64,000 nt of DNA, taken from assembly GCA_010645155.1 (NCBI GenBank), contig CM021312.1:8423739-8487738 (forward strand), given 5' to 3'. The notes under the pieces were generated by a model. That model was not told the DNA's origin, ran no database searches, and saw nothing but the letters and a program-made list of their open reading frames with translations. Source of the DNA: Tigriopus japonicus. Its lineage: Eukaryota > Arthropoda > Copepoda > Harpacticoida > Harpacticidae. The position numbers and the translations under genes are program-made. Within the stretch, counting starts at the first letter, position 1; the number at the start of each line of letters is the position of its first letter. Positions 1-12,400 of the stretch are shown piece after piece.

Positions 1-185
1 GTTGTGAAATAAATCATAAAAGAAAACAAAAATTGGCAAGACTTGCGGCACTTACGCTTGATGACAACTGTGTAAAAAGTCAGGTAAATTATAGTTATAT
101 GAGACGAAGCATGATATTCTCAGCAATGTGAAACATCTTGCCTTCAAGTTTCCTAAGATTAAACTAAAACTAGTAATGCACCAAA

Positions 186-300
186 AGCGTTTTTTGTTTC
201 AGTTTACTTATGCCTACCAAACAAAAAGCAGACCTGCACTATAAAAACTGGAATTTCACACCAAAGTTGAAGATATTTTGGTTCAAAAACCTTTGGAACT
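186..300. repeat. decayed copy of the hAT MITE seen intact at 20583-20904
   Basis: The order of short words (cagtttacttatgcctacc, aaaagcagac, a tttggttcaaaaacc-like word) parallels the left half of the intact element at 20583-20904, but with many substitutions. No TSD or right end is visible. It is probably an old truncated copy. Confidence 0.4.
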
Positions 301-414
301 TGACCTAACAAACTTTAAAACTCGACCCACCGGACAACTCTACAGTTCTATATACACAGAAATGTCACTCCCAGCAAATTGTTCGTGAGTTAACAAGCTT
401 GCGCTGTGTGTGTG

Positions 415-585
415 ACAGGCATCCCTGACTTTTGTGACTTCTGAGCAGGGTTGCAAATCAACCTCAGATTCGTGTTTGCTCATATACAAGAGCAAAGCAC
501 CCATTCTCTAAGAGGTAGCCCTACCCTACCACCTCCCATGAAAAAACTTGCTGATGATGCCAATCTCTGCTTTTAGTATTTCTAG
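415..585. repeat. dispersed repeat, inverted relative to 61680-62150
   Basis: The stretch from caggcatccctgactttt to the CCACCTCCCATGAAAA region is the near-exact reverse complement of about 62024-62149. The following piece around gccaatctctgctttta is the reverse complement of about 61683-61715. In the right-hand copy the two pieces are about 300 bp further apart, so one copy has a deletion or the other an insertion. No coding potential is visible. Confidence 0.65.
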
Positions 586-800
586 GATTGGACATTGAGC
601 ACAACTAGTTATGTGATTCGAAACTGGAATTTGCAATGTCAGGGAGTCAGTGGTATCAGTATTGCTCTCTCAACTGCTATGGTCGAACAAGAGCAATGCA
701 TAAAGAATCAGGTTTCCTTGCACCCTTGCTTCTGAACTGATCTCAAAACAAATCTCCACTGACCGAACTGGAGTGACATTTCCGTCTATATAAAACTGTA

Positions 801-885
801 GACAACTCTATTCACTGGACAACTCAACCCACCGGTCAACTCAACCCAAGAGACAACTCGACCAAGGAGACAACTTGAACCAAGT
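801..885. repeat. 17-bp minisatellite, 5 units
   Basis: Five consecutive 17-bp units of the form GACAACTCAACCCACCG, with substitutions mostly in the second half of the unit. A partial related stretch lies near 318-345. Confidence 0.8.
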
Positions 886-1127
886 GTCGGAACCCGCATT
901 TCAACTAATAATGAGGACCAACTAGTCAAAGTGCGTTCTCTCTCTCTCCTTTCTCTCGTCAATGCTCAATTTTTTCTGATAAACCCACTAATCAAGGGTT
1001 GTCAGATCTGTCCACAATAACTCGTTGGTAGACCAAATTGCGGATAAGTGTTAATTGTTTAAATAGTAAAAATCCCGCAATCAGAAAAAAGGACTGAAAA
1101 TTAAAATATCTTGAAATACGTATTCTC

Positions 1128-1885
1128 CTTGGTGCGCGGTAAATATGTCACAAGGTAAAAAGGTCACGGTAAATAGGCCACAGGGTAAAAAGGTCACGGT
1201 TAATAGGTCACAGGGTAAAAAGATCACGGTAAATAGGTCACGCGGTAAAAAAGGTCACAGTATATAGGTCACAGTCAAAAGGGCACCGTAAAACGGTTAT
1301 ACTAAAAAGATCACAGTTAAAGATTCACAGACCCATTCAGCTCTAGAGATAGCCATGTGGGTGAACCCACAGACCCTGATATTTTCTTTGGATGATGATT
1401 GTTCCATGGTACCCTAAGATTTATTGGTTGGAACACAATTATGCCAAGGCAAAGGTCCCATTAGTCTACAGGAAGTCTTTCCCAACATTTTTTAGGACAA
1501 TGGTCCCAACCCAACCCGGATCCAGGGAACCATGGAGGATGTTAGCTCGCCCCTCTGGAGTCAAATTGCATCCTTCTTACAAATTCTGAACCCATGTGAT
1601 TCTAAGAAATTCCGGTAAGAACAAAATAATATGCATAGAAAAGTGATTTTTCACCGTGACCTTTTTCCGTGTGACCTTTTCACCGTGTGACTTTTTCTCC
1701 ATGGCCTTTTTAACGTGTGACCTTTTCACCCTGACCTTTTTAACGTGTGACCATTTTAATGTGCGACCTTTTCACTGTGACTGTTTTACCCTGTCACCTC
1801 TTTAGTGTGACCTTTTTTCCTCGTGACGGTTTTACTGTGACCTTTTTAGTTTTGACCGTTTTGTTTGTGACCTTTTTACCTACAA
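1128..1885. mobile_element. Foldback-like element with tandem-repeat inverted arms
   Basis: The left arm (about 1128-1345) is a degenerate array of about 15-bp units such as GGTCACGGTAAATA and GGTCACAGGGTAAAAA. The right arm (about 1650-1885) is the same kind of array in reverse complement (ttttcaccgtgaccttttt). About 300 bp of unrelated sequence lies between them. Inverted arms built of short tandem repeats are the hallmark of Foldback elements such as Drosophila FB. I see no transposase and no clear TSD, so the class is inferred from architecture. Confidence 0.6.
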
Positions 1886-1931
1886 TCTTCTTCCCAACTG
1901 AAACAAAGATTCATTTGCTTTATTTAAACAG

Positions 1932-2128
1932 GGTTGAGGGGACAAGATTTGCAAGGCACGCAAATTGAGTGACCAGGCAAATGAGAACCATGCAGTTGAT
2001 GAATCATAAGCAGAATTGAGTATAATTTTGGGATATTTTTTGCTTGTGCTTAAAGGTTTCATCAATTGCATGGTTCTCTTTTGCCTGGTCACCCAATTTG
2101 CGTGTCATGCAATCTTTGTCCCCTCAAC
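1932..2128. repeat. imperfect 197-bp palindrome
   Basis: The left arm begins GGTTGAGGGGACAAGATTTG and the right arm ends with its near reverse complement. The inner portion around the words aaccatgcagttgatga and tcatcaattgcatggtt also pairs. The right flank (2131-2240) resembles 4690-4770, so this is a dispersed family. It is probably a non-autonomous DNA transposon. Confidence 0.7.
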
Positions 2129-2279
2129 AGTTAGCAACTGGCGACACATTTTCACGATTACACTTCCTCTAGTATTTTATAGATCTCAATGGATCTCACT
2201 CATCCATTTGATACCGTTTACAAACAAGACTCGAGGCCGAGCCATTTGTCAAAACAAAACCTTAGATCATTGACTAATC

Positions 2280-4620
2280 ACTAGACAGCGTACAAGCTCT
2301 AGTCAGGCTGATTTGGCAAGCAGGGCGGAATCCGTTTAATTTAAGAGGAAAATGTCGCCCTCACAACTGTTGAGCGGACAGTTAGTGCATGGACCACGGA
2401 ACTTCTGGACGGCTGACGGCCACGCAACCTTTTCAGTAAGCGTCATGATGCTCAGGAAGCTACGTTACTTAATTCAGACTTATGTTAGATGTTAACAACT
2501 TAGTTACCTTTTTTCTAGCTTATTTTTTCAGTCTCCACATCTCCCATGTAAAGGAGTTTCACAGGCTTGATATTTTTGTAATACTCATGCATGGATAGAC
2601 AACCCAAAACATCAAATTTTAACATAGTTTTAACTTGAGACAATCCAATTTGATTGAATATATGTAAATATCCATATAAGTGATTCAGATAGGCGAATTC
2701 TTCATGAAATATTTGGTATACCTTAATGGCTTATGGTTACTGTAAGCAATTGTTGATTATATAGCTTTATTGCACATGAAAAGCCATAATAAAGTTTAAT
2801 TTATCACCCTTTGTGTATTAATATGTATCAAATATAAAAGCATTGAGACATCATACTATTAATCTGCCAAGAGGCCCAATGTTTATTGACTGACACATTT
2901 TTTTATCCCTTTATTTAGTTAAATTAAGATATCTTTATTTAATTATATATGTTCTTAGCAGAGTGCACATTCCTACTACCTTATCCCCATGTCAAGTTAC
3001 AAGACCTGGGTTTCTCAGTAGATTCATTCCTATTAAAGGATCCAAATAGTAATGAGAAGCTATGATTCAAGTCACACTCCCACAGTTTCTTGATCTGCTT
3101 AACAATGTCTCATTGAGATCATTAAGTACTTTACACTGCAAGATAAAAAGCACTACAAGAATCACTATCAAAAAAAAATTCTTTCTTTGGTGACTTTGTC
3201 AATGGACCAAATACATTTGTGTTTCAATTTTGGACACATAGGTATATGTTAAGAAAAATAGTCTGTTTTGAGCTTAAAAGATGCCCAGAATTATGCCTCA
3301 CACAATGCACACACTTACTTTCTTGGTTCTTACTTGCTTGGTTCACTCACATTAAAAAAAAAGTATATGGATGTTTGGTATATGGCTGAATCACCAACAG
3401 AACAAGCCTTGGCATCAAGATGAACTCACACCATGAACACTCTAGCAGTGGTTGAGACTTGATTGATTCCCAAAATAACTTAGGGTGAGAAGGTACTTGT
3501 GTCACTGAAGCTGTTGCACTATCAAAGGTGGGTGTGCCATCAATCATAGATTGTAGCACTACAGCAGATGAAGGGGTATTGCCATGAGCCAAATGACCTG
3601 AACATGACTTAAAAATCACACTTAAAAAGCACTGAACAGATGAATTAATCACATTTCAAGATGATTTTTCAAGATGTTTCAAATGTTGTGAGTGAGAAGC
3701 GACTGGCAAAACAAACGAGGGTGACTGCAAATTGTAGGCCTTCTATAATTGTGATTTGGATCTTGCAAAATGATTAAGGCTCAAGTCATTTCTTCAAATA
3801 ATAGAAACCTGCCATGAGCTTATGAATAGCAGAAGGAACTTGACAAAAGATGTTGTTCTGTCATGAGATGAAATCATGCTGTCTGCTCGTCAATGATCTC
3901 GTCACCTTTTGAATGGCAGATGTGGCCAATCCTGCCCAATGAGAATTGGCTTGGGTTGCCTGAATGACGCATGATTTGAGACAGGCACTTTTTCCGATGT
4001 GGTTTCAAATCCTGTATTAAGAAATCCTTGGTTAGTGTGACCAAACATACGAATCAAGGCCATTTTTTTAAAGTATTCAAATCAAAGGCATGGTCAGCTA
4101 GTGACGTCTTTGGCATAGAGGTCTATAGAGAGACCATTGTCGTCATTTTGTCTGCCTTGCTTGTTGCTGAAGCTGGGCAGAAGTTGCGTGAAAAGGCAAA
4201 TATTTCCGAAGAATATTGTGAAATACTTGCCCAAACAAGTGAAAGATCATGGTACAAATGGAAGTGCGCAAGACATAATTTCAATGCTAAACCCTATAAT
4301 TGCATGAACTAATGCCTGTGAATCAAATTATCATATTCATTGAGCACTTCAGTATAATTTTAGAGAAGCAAAGCTTAGACAGGAGGCCACATAGCCAAAA
4401 AACTAATATTTTTAAAAAATTTGCCTTCTACAAATATGTTTGTTAGGGCAAGTCTCAACTAGTCGCTGATGATAAACGGCCCTTGCTGCCAACAATGGCA
4501 CTTTACAAACGGCCTGCTCTGGTATCTCCACTCTGGGACCTGTCTGGTCTTTGGTTCTTTCAAGAAAGTGACCACTAGCAATAACAAAGAATGACCAAAT
4601 ACATTACTCAATACCACCTT
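2280..4620. other. intergenic stretch without a recognisable gene
   Basis: AT-rich sequence. Open frames up to 101 codons occur (3347-3652 minus, 4028-4312 plus) but show no recognisable domain, no splice context and no second copy to compare. No clear TE boundary is visible. Confidence 0.5.
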
Positions 4621-4624
4621 TGAT

Positions 4625-4775
4625 TCATCAGTTGCATGGTTGACATTTGCTTGGTCAAATATTTCAAATGTTCCCGCACTTTTTTCCGCTCAATAGTTTG
4701 TGACTGGAGACACATTTTTAGGCTTACACTCCCTCTAGTATTAGTAGAACTCAATGGTCATAACTCGTTACTAAA
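4625..4775. repeat. fragment of the repeat family at 2050-2240
   Basis: It shares the words GGAGACACATTTTTAGGCTT, acactccctctagtatt and aactcaatgg with the right part and flank of the palindrome at 1932-2128. Only one arm is present. Confidence 0.55.
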
Positions 4776-4887
4776 ACGTTACCTCCGCAATGGATAAACG
4801 CACAGAAGAGGATGCGAGGACGGCTGTTTGTTGTTGTTTTTGAGAGCCCAAAGCGGTCCCAAGAAGCAAACGATAGGGAAGTGTTAT

Positions 4888-5193
4888 GTACTGATGTGTA
4901 TTGAGTTGGATTTTTGGCAGAGTTTTGCCATTTTGTTTTTAGGGTCAAAAATCTGACCACAACTGAACTTTTCAACAAGCAATAGACCTTATCTACCATA
5001 AAATATGGCAGCACTGCCAACTTGAAATCCATTTTAATAACTTTCGATAGAACTCGAAATCGAACTAGTTCGAGTGTTGCCAAATTGGTCCCTGTTTAGG
5101 TCTTTTCAAAAAGTTCAATACAACCTGCCCTTTTTAACAGCGATAAACTTCCAAGTCAAAACTGGCAGCACTCCTGGTTCGAAACACATCACC
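4888..5193. mobile_element. hAT-type MITE with 8-bp TSD
   Basis: A 306-bp element flanked by the exact 8-bp duplication AGTGTTAT (4880-4887 and 5194-5201). The ends are related inverted termini (GTACTGATGTGT at the left, reverse complement GGTGATGTGTTT at the right). The interior is non-coding. A second copy, truncated on its left, lies at about 24621-24904. An 8-bp TSD with no transposase fits a hAT MITE. Confidence 0.75.
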
Positions 5194-5980
5194 AGTGTTA
5201 TGGACTCAACATTCAATAATTTATACTAAATCAATGGATGAATTGTCTAGACATCATTTTAGTATGTGTATCTGTCTCTTAGATATAATTAAATGCACCC
5301 CACTCTTGGGTAAATCACATTCACTACTTATCATCAACCCTATTCAACTTATCCTGAGATACCAATGGTTTCAGATTATAAGTACCTAACAACACCATCA
5401 AAGTGAAGAATATAATGCTCCATAAAGGTGATCTGTTCTTTTCTTCATTCTGCATGAATAATCATTCAAAGGAAATCATCAACAAGAACATAGTCACAGT
5501 TTTCTAAAAAGACACCAAATTTTCATGAAACTTGATCTGTGTATAAATGTACCCATTGTCTGAAGTTGGTACTATTCTATTCAAGTTATACATGCGTTTA
5601 ATTGAGATTCGTTCTCAGTTTTGTGTGAGACATGGGTCTGAAGTAACTCAGTTTTGAATAATTCCTGACAACAGAAAGCATCATTATTATAATTAATGGC
5701 AGGAAAAGAAGAGCTATCTCATGCTGCAATTTTGTTCTTAAGTGATTCTTAAGTGATGTTTGCTATCAAACTTCTTTTTGTATTGTCTTTTGGCAATTTT
5801 ATTCAAATTCACTGCAGAGCCGCACCGTTTGAAGTACAGACGCTCATTTGTGAAAGAAGCGTCGTCAGAACACTAGCAACAGTGGCTTTATCATGAAGCT
5901 TTAAAAAAGCCAAACAAACCAGGAAGTGCAAGAGAAAAAAATATACAGCAAATAGGAGCCTTTGACCGAAAAATATCCAC

Positions 5981-7058
5981 GGAAGGGATTGAATCCTTCT
6001 TATTTCACGATCCAATGACTGGATCCATCTTTACTGGCAAGATCTTTTAAATAGGTTGCAAATTTGACTTTCGTTTTAATTGATCTTCCTAATTGACGTG
6101 GCGACAACAACGGCAAACATTTGAGGTTTCAAATCTCAATGGAAGGGATTGAATCCCTCTTATTTCATGATCCAACAACTGGATCCATCTTTACTGGCAT
6201 GATCTATGTAAATTGGTTGCAAATTTGAACTTCCTGATTGATCGTGGCGACAACAGCGGCAAGCATTTGAAGCTTCAAATATCAATGGAAGGGATTGAAT
6301 CCCTCTTATTTCATGATCCAACGACTGGATCCATCTTTACTGGCATGATCTATGTAAATGGGACAAGCTAAGTGAGAAAAAGGTTGTTGATTTTGTGCTC
6401 CGTAGTGTTGCGCCGCCCTTTTCTGGTGATTCTGTTCTTTCCTGTTCTGCGCTCGATCAAATATTTCAAACAGTCAGTTGCTCCGCAACAAACGGTCGAG
6501 AATGAGATGCGATCGTAGAATTTTAGTGAAGCAATGAGACACCAGAGGCTACGACGGTGCTACGGAGTAAAAAACAGGCCCAGCTGATGTTTACTGAGCT
6601 TGCCGTATTGGTTGCAAATTTGAACTTCCTGATTGATCGTGGCGACAACAAGGGCAAGCATTTGAAGCTTCAAATATCAATGGAAGGGATTGAATCCCTC
6701 TTATTTCACGATCCAATGACTGGATCCATCTTTACTGGCAAGATCTTTTAAATAGGTTGCAAATTTGACTTTCGTTTTAATTGATCTTCCTAATTGACGT
6801 GGCGACAACAACGGCAAACATTTGAGGTTTCAAATCTCAATGGAAGGGATTAAATCCCTCTTATTTCATGATCCAACAACTGGATCTATCTTTACTGGCA
6901 TGATCTATGTAAATTGGTTGCAAATTTGAACTTCCTGATTGATCGTGGCGACAACAACGGCAAGCATTTGAAGCTTCAAATATCAATGGAAGGGATTGAA
7001 TCCCTCTTATTTCATGATCCAACGACTGGATCCATCTTTACTGGCATGATCTATGTAA
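5981..7058. repeat. six-unit satellite-like array within a 701-bp tandem duplication
   Basis: A motif beginning GGAAGGGATTGAATCC starts at 5981, 6141, 6287, 6682, 6842 and 6988. Units are about 146-160 bp. The second trio repeats the first at a constant offset of 701 bp, so a three-unit block plus the 250-bp spacer (6358-6606) was duplicated as one piece. The spacer contains the inverted words GCTCCGTAG (6391 region) and CTACGGAG (6560 region). Confidence 0.85.
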
Positions 7059-7979
7059 ATTGGTTGCAAATTTGACTTTTTTTTTGACTTGAACTTCCTG
7101 ATTGATCGTGGCGACAACAACGGCAAACATTTGAAGCTTCAAAAACTAAAGAAGCTCATGAGAAAGAAGCGTGGTCACAGTCGTGTTGTTTGGCTTTTAC
7201 AAAAAAAGGGTCCTTTTGGGCTAGACGTCAGCTGAAGTTCCTGTCCTGTGGTGAGAGGTTCCTGTCTCCACCGCCAACTCTTGGATTCACCTGACCACGA
7301 ACCAGAGACAGTGATGCCAGATGCTGGGTAATTACCCATTTCTGGGGTAATTTTGACACTAATTGGGTAGCAAATTTCGCCATTCGCTACTACCCAATCC
7401 TCTACAATCTGAGGTAATTTACCCCATGGAAGTGAAAAAATGAAATTCCCGCTTTGTCAAGGATATAATTCGCGAAAGTTTTCAACCCCAAAAATCTAGT
7501 TTTTTCTTGTAGTTGTTAAATATTTCCGAAAAAGTGTTCTTTTTAGAAAAAAATCGTCAAAGTAACGACCAAAGTTTATTTCCAAGGTACAATCACTACA
7601 ATTTGGTGTCTATCAGTGGTAAAATTTACAAAGAGGGAAAAAATCGTTAAATTTCAGTTCTATCTTAACAGTGACAAAATGTATTTTCCCAAGTATTTTT
7701 GGCGTGAAAAATTAGATATCGTTTTAAAAAATTTAAGGAATATACTAAAATCATAGACGAACAATTGGAAAAAAAACGGTGACCTATTTTAAGTTGTGGA
7801 AGAATTTGCCCAAAAATTCAAAATCCGCTGAAAATGGCCACATACCTTAAATAAATATTCGTATATTTCAATACCTATTTTTGGCCCCTCCGTTATGGTG
7901 GATAGTGTGTGAAAGCCTTTTCCGCGTGTTTGTTTATTTATTTTGCGTCAATGGCCAGTCCATATGTTGGGGTAATTGT

Positions 7980-8639
7980 TATAAACGGCTGTCAGAGAAT
8001 CTGTGGTCACGGCAGCTTTTGTGCGTAAGGAGAGAGGGATAGCTAGAGGCATCTCTACTTCAATCACCTTTGGAGCCACTAAGGGCTAACCCCGAGCTCG
8101 CTCCTTGGGCTACGGGAGTAGACAAGAGAACTACTTAGGTGGCTTGAGAGAAACACTTTGAAGTCTCAGATCAGGGCAAGCCAGCTTTTGTTGCTTCCAA
8201 ACCTGCCATCTCTTTAGTTGCACACTCTCTCTTAGTCGTGAGTCCTTCATTGCTGCTGGCGCTTCCCCTCGCACTTCTTTCTTGTTCTTCTATGTCAACC
8301 GTTCTCTACGTCGTTTGACGCCGTTCAAGGCAACCATGCGCTTGCCACTTCTCCTCGCACTTCTTTCTTGTTCTTCTATGCCAACCCTTCTCTACGTCGT
8401 TTGATGCCGTTCAGGGCAACCATGCGCTTGCCGCTTCTCCTCGTACTTCTCCCCTCTTGCACCTCAGGCTTACCAGACATCTAAGTACTTCTTCTACTTC
8501 CAGTCCACCGTTCTCTACCTTGTTTGACGACGTTTGGATGAGCTCACAGATCGGTGGATGGGCTTGCCCATTAGGCTATGTGTTGACAAAGCTGTCACTG
8601 AAGCTGCCGTGACCACAGATTCTCTTACAGCCGTTTATA
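7980..8639. mobile_element. 660-bp non-autonomous DNA transposon with 9-bp TSD
   Basis: Flanked by the exact 9-bp repeat GGTAATTGT (7971-7979 and 8640-8648). The TIRs begin TATAAACGGCTGT and share AGAGAATCTGTGGTCACGGC over about 40 bp. The interior holds an 86-bp direct tandem repeat (about 8267-8438) containing ttgttcttctatg and ctctacgtcgttt. A 9-bp TSD with long TIRs suggests a Mutator-like (or Merlin-like) MITE. No transposase is encoded. Confidence 0.75.
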
Positions 8640-8706
8640 GGTAATTGTACTCCCAAAATGGGTAGTTTTGCGTAATTTTGGCGTAATTTACGATTTTTTC
8701 CGGGTA

Positions 8707-8780
8707 CAGTCAACTTCGGATGTAAAGGACCCGGATATTAGGGACGAATTTCGGTGGTCCCGACGGGTCCGAAGTTGACT
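8707..8780. repeat. small hairpin with pogo/Tigger-like terminus
   Basis: CAGTCAACTTCGGA at the left pairs with TCCGAAGTTGACT at the right across about 45 bp. The CAGTC-type terminus resembles pogo/Tigger ends. It lies inside the composite element that ends upstream of SNX. Confidence 0.55.
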
Positions 8781-8817
8781 AAAGACCTAGTTGACCAAAA
8801 AAAATCCGGCACCACTG

Positions 8818-9010
8818 ACAACAGATTCTCATATCTAGATGGGAGACTCGACAGCTGACGGCCAACTTTTTCCTTTTAGTGGAGTAGAACGAGTGAACTT
8901 TGAAAAAGAGGCGTTTTCGCTGGCGTGTGACTGACTGACTGACTGACTCATCATTTGTATTCCGCGCTCCGACTTCATCACTCTTTCCATCCGTCCATCT
9001 CCGCCCAATC
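8818..9010 (+). promoter_or_regulatory. probable SNX 5' flank/5' UTR with (GACT)5
   Basis: About 190 bp between the right end of the composite TE and the SNX start codon, less AT-rich than its surroundings. It contains five exact GACT repeats (8929-8948). The ATG context is CCCAATCATGT. No TATA box is visible. Either the core promoter is TATA-less here or it lies within the upstream TE. Confidence 0.5.
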
Positions 9011-9418
9011 ATGTCCCTCGAACCTCCCCCCATGAATCCCATGATTGACCCTGATGACGAGGACGACGATGATGACCTGTTCAAAAGCGCCATCTCCGGG
9101 TCCGTTCCTTCATCTCAGGCCGCCAAATCCGAGAGTAAAGAAGACGAAGATTCCAGTGGATACCAAACCCATAATACCGCCATGGATCGATCCGATACTT
9201 TGGAAGACGTCAATCTCAATGATGAGAGCTCGCCGGAAAAAGTGGAGATTTTGCCGGAGGCCAGGATCGAACCTGAGCCTTCGAAGAAGACCACGGCGCC
9301 TTTGGCCGACGATTTGGCCGAGGTTCGACTCAGTGAACATGAGACTGGCGAAGACAGTCGGGAGGTCTCGCAAGAACCCGATCATCAGTTTGAGGAAGAG
9401 GAAGACAATCCCTTTCAC
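9011..9418 (+). CDS. SNX1/2 exon 1 (acidic N-terminus)
   Basis: The start ATG at 9011 is the first in frame. The exon encodes residues 1-136, rich in D/E/S, with an aspartate run near residues 15-21 (after MIDPDDE). It ends with an NPF tripeptide (133-135), a known EH-domain ligand motif; a function here is inference. The donor is CAC|GTAAGT. The phase is 0. Confidence 0.92.
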
Positions 9419-12400
9419 GTAAGTAATGACATCAATCCTTGAAGCAAATAATTAGTCTTATCATTCTATCTTGTTTGAACGCGCTTTCTCAGTGAGATCT
9501 TGAAGACCAAATAAAGTCATGAAGGCTTCTTTATCGGGCACCTTCATTGCTCAATTTGCTGCCCTCCAATCTTCGTCGTGAATATGACCTTTCTACTTAA
9601 CTTTTTAACGGCTCTCTTAAAACACTTATAAACCCACTTTTCTACGTATTTTAGTTCTGCCTAGAGTGACTCAAAGGTTGACCAAATATCGGATAGATAT
9701 TAAAAAGTGATGATGAATGGACTATTTACCTACCTACGGAGAAACCCTTTCCTTGTTAAAAATTCTTGAACAACAAAAAAGTTGTTTAATTTCATGATAA
9801 AAAATGATCCCTACATATAACGAAGTTTTAAACATCACAATTCCCATAGCTATGATTTCAGGATAGAAACGGCAATTTCCATCTTTAAGGCAACGTTTCA
9901 GCAGGGTTTTAGCGGCAAGAGATATCGTTTGATAAAGTTTAGTTTTTTTTGGGCCTTCTCTTGTGTCATGATACGGGAAACATATATAAAACAAAGAAAA
10001 GCCAATGAGTTGGGGAAAAAAACAACACTCTTTTACACTTAGAACTTGGATAATACAAGGATTTAGACAAAACAAGTTTCTTGCGGGAATCCTTTCATTA
10101 AACACACAATCTAATAGGTTGAGTTTTAATTGTTGAATGTATTCAACAAAAAACTCCTGGGTAGAATATTTGTTTTTATATGTAGAAATCTGCACCAGTA
10201 TCAATATCAACCACGTATAAGACAAACGCGCCTTTAAAAAAATCAAGTTTTCCACGATCAATCTTCTCTACACGTTTGTTTTAACCTAGAAGAGAGTGCA
10301 TTAGCATTATTTTTAAGCTACAGTTACGAAAATTGTAGTTATATTTTGCATTTGTATTTAGCATTATGATTAATCTGATATTTCCAATACATTTGAATAA
10401 AAGGCTTTTTGGCTTTGCAGGCAAGTAAAGTACGTTTTGGTTGCCAGAGAAGTTTATTTAAAGCTCGTTTTGATTGATCCCATATCTAATCTGCATTTAG
10501 GCTGGTTATCTTTCGTCGTAGAATTATATCAGATACAAAATATGGAAAATTGAACTTGAGAAAAGTGTCTTCTTTGGATGTTTTTGTGGTTCTTCGTAAA
10601 TTGTCTCTTGCTTTCAAAAGAGACAAAGTAGCACAATAGCATTGTTTCGAAAAACTCATTTTCAGTTTTCGATGTTTTTCATATCTTTGAGATCTTGCAT
10701 GAGCAGGCAATTTTTTTTATGTTAGAGACATGGGGTAGAATCCTTTTCTTTTGATATCAAAACTACGAATTGAAAACAGATCTGAATTGTCTAACAACTC
10801 AGAAAAGCAAGAAAATATTTTTGAAGCTTATCAGACGTGCATACTATTGATGGGAATTTGTTAGAGGCTCATTTAATTCACGTCACAGAAGAGATTATTT
10901 TCTTTGAATTTTCATTTCTCTCCAAAGTGGTCTTGTGTTACATCGCATTCATAGAAAGTAAAGATTCGCTTTGCTCGAGATGTTTTGGAACCAACTTCCA
11001 GACATTTTACTGTCATTCAAATCAACTGAAACGCCTTGTCTCATTCTTTTATGACCAGGAAATATCTAGCGAAATGGAATCCTAGTGTAACGCATCACCA
11101 AGGCAGAGTCAGGATATCAACAGCAATAAACCATGTGGAACATATCCTATATATCCTATAAAACGTGTTTTTATTGTTTCTTTTTAGGACACCCATTTAA
11201 ATCTCTCTGGATCTGGTCCTCATGTAGAAAACGGTTTGTCTCATGAAAGGAGCAAGCAAGTGAATGGCAGCACCAACGGAGCTCAATCCTCCAATGCGTT
11301 GGAACCATTGGATCCAACAGAGAAAGACGAACTCGAAGGAGGCGACGACTTCATTCAGATATCCGTGAGTGTAATATCTTATCAATTCGTAGAAACTTTC
11401 TTGGTTCTCATTCAAATTGGATTCGCGAGATTCACATAGGGAGCACAATGGAAACGAAGGAATAGATAAATAAATGCATGCATTCTTACATATCGATGCT
11501 GCTTTTAGATCTATTGTCAAAAAGGCTGGATTACTATTTATTGAAATGGGTAAATAGGCTTATGTTTTTGGCAAATATGAACAAAATGTCGAAGTAGTGG
11601 GGAAAGCAAGGCAGATTGTGCGGGGTTTTTTTGAATGTCAAGGGTACCCAAAAAAGGCAGCAATTTCATTTTTACATGCTTAACATAAATGTATTTTTTA
11701 CTTAAGTTGCTTGTGAAAACAACTAGACGGTTTTTTTGGAAGTGTTTGGTGCAATAACATAACCATGGGACTTTTTTATGCTTGCTGCATTGTGAAATTT
11801 GAATGGATCTGTCGATAATAAGTTGTATTAGATCGGGCCAAATATTTTACAATGATGTAATCCTTTGCTCCCACGAATTTTTTCGAAGCAATGAAATTTC
11901 GGCCTTGTAATCTTTCGGTGAATTGAGCGCTATTGTAGAGAAAGTTTCAACAAAGGCACCGAGTTCTTCTGTTGTACTATGAAATGTATTCAAAAAGCTG
12001 AATGGAAAGGTCTTTGCTCAATTTATTTAATGAAAGTTGCGGTTCTGAGCTCTGTCCAATACGAATGTTGGCCTTCTAAAAAGACAGAAATATGTCGTTT
12101 CCAAATGAAGCGCAAGATTCTTTCAAATGAGATTTTTAGACTAACGTTTTGTTTGAGAATGCGTGCAAGTAGTAATTGAGAAAAGCTTTTAGAGTAGGTT
12201 TCCTACCTGAAGAATCTCGTTTCTGAATGTATTTGTCTGAAGGTTCCTCAACAATTGTTACTTTAAAGTGACAATTTCATGTGGAGAGTGTTTGTCCATG
12301 GAACATTTGAACCACTTGCATAACTTTCTTGCTTTGGTCATTTGGACGTTTATTGCGTTATTATAAGAGTATTTTTGGGAAGTCATCATTGGCATGAGTT

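Larger units (their letters stand above)
7309..8817. mobile_element. composite hAT-like element
   Basis: The ends are inverted: CAGTGATGCCAGAT at the left, and CAGTGGTGCCGGAT as the reverse complement of the right end. The flanking octamers accagaga and acaacaga match at 6 of 8 positions. The interior repeats the theme gggtaat near both ends. It is interrupted by the separate element at 7980-8639 and by a small hairpin at 8707-8780. No transposase is visible. Its right end lies about 190 bp upstream of the SNX start codon. Confidence 0.55.

Noticed and set aside
9045..9422. Alternative frames over SNX exon 1 (9045-9422 plus, 9110-9418 minus)
   Set aside because: They are side effects of the acidic exon 1 coding bias. 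Only the 9011 frame joins the PX/BAR exons in phase.
9734..10261. 175-codon antisense open frame in SNX intron 1
   Set aside because: Composition follows the AT-rich intron (I, F, L, K, C), with no domain, splice or promoter context. Most likely chance.
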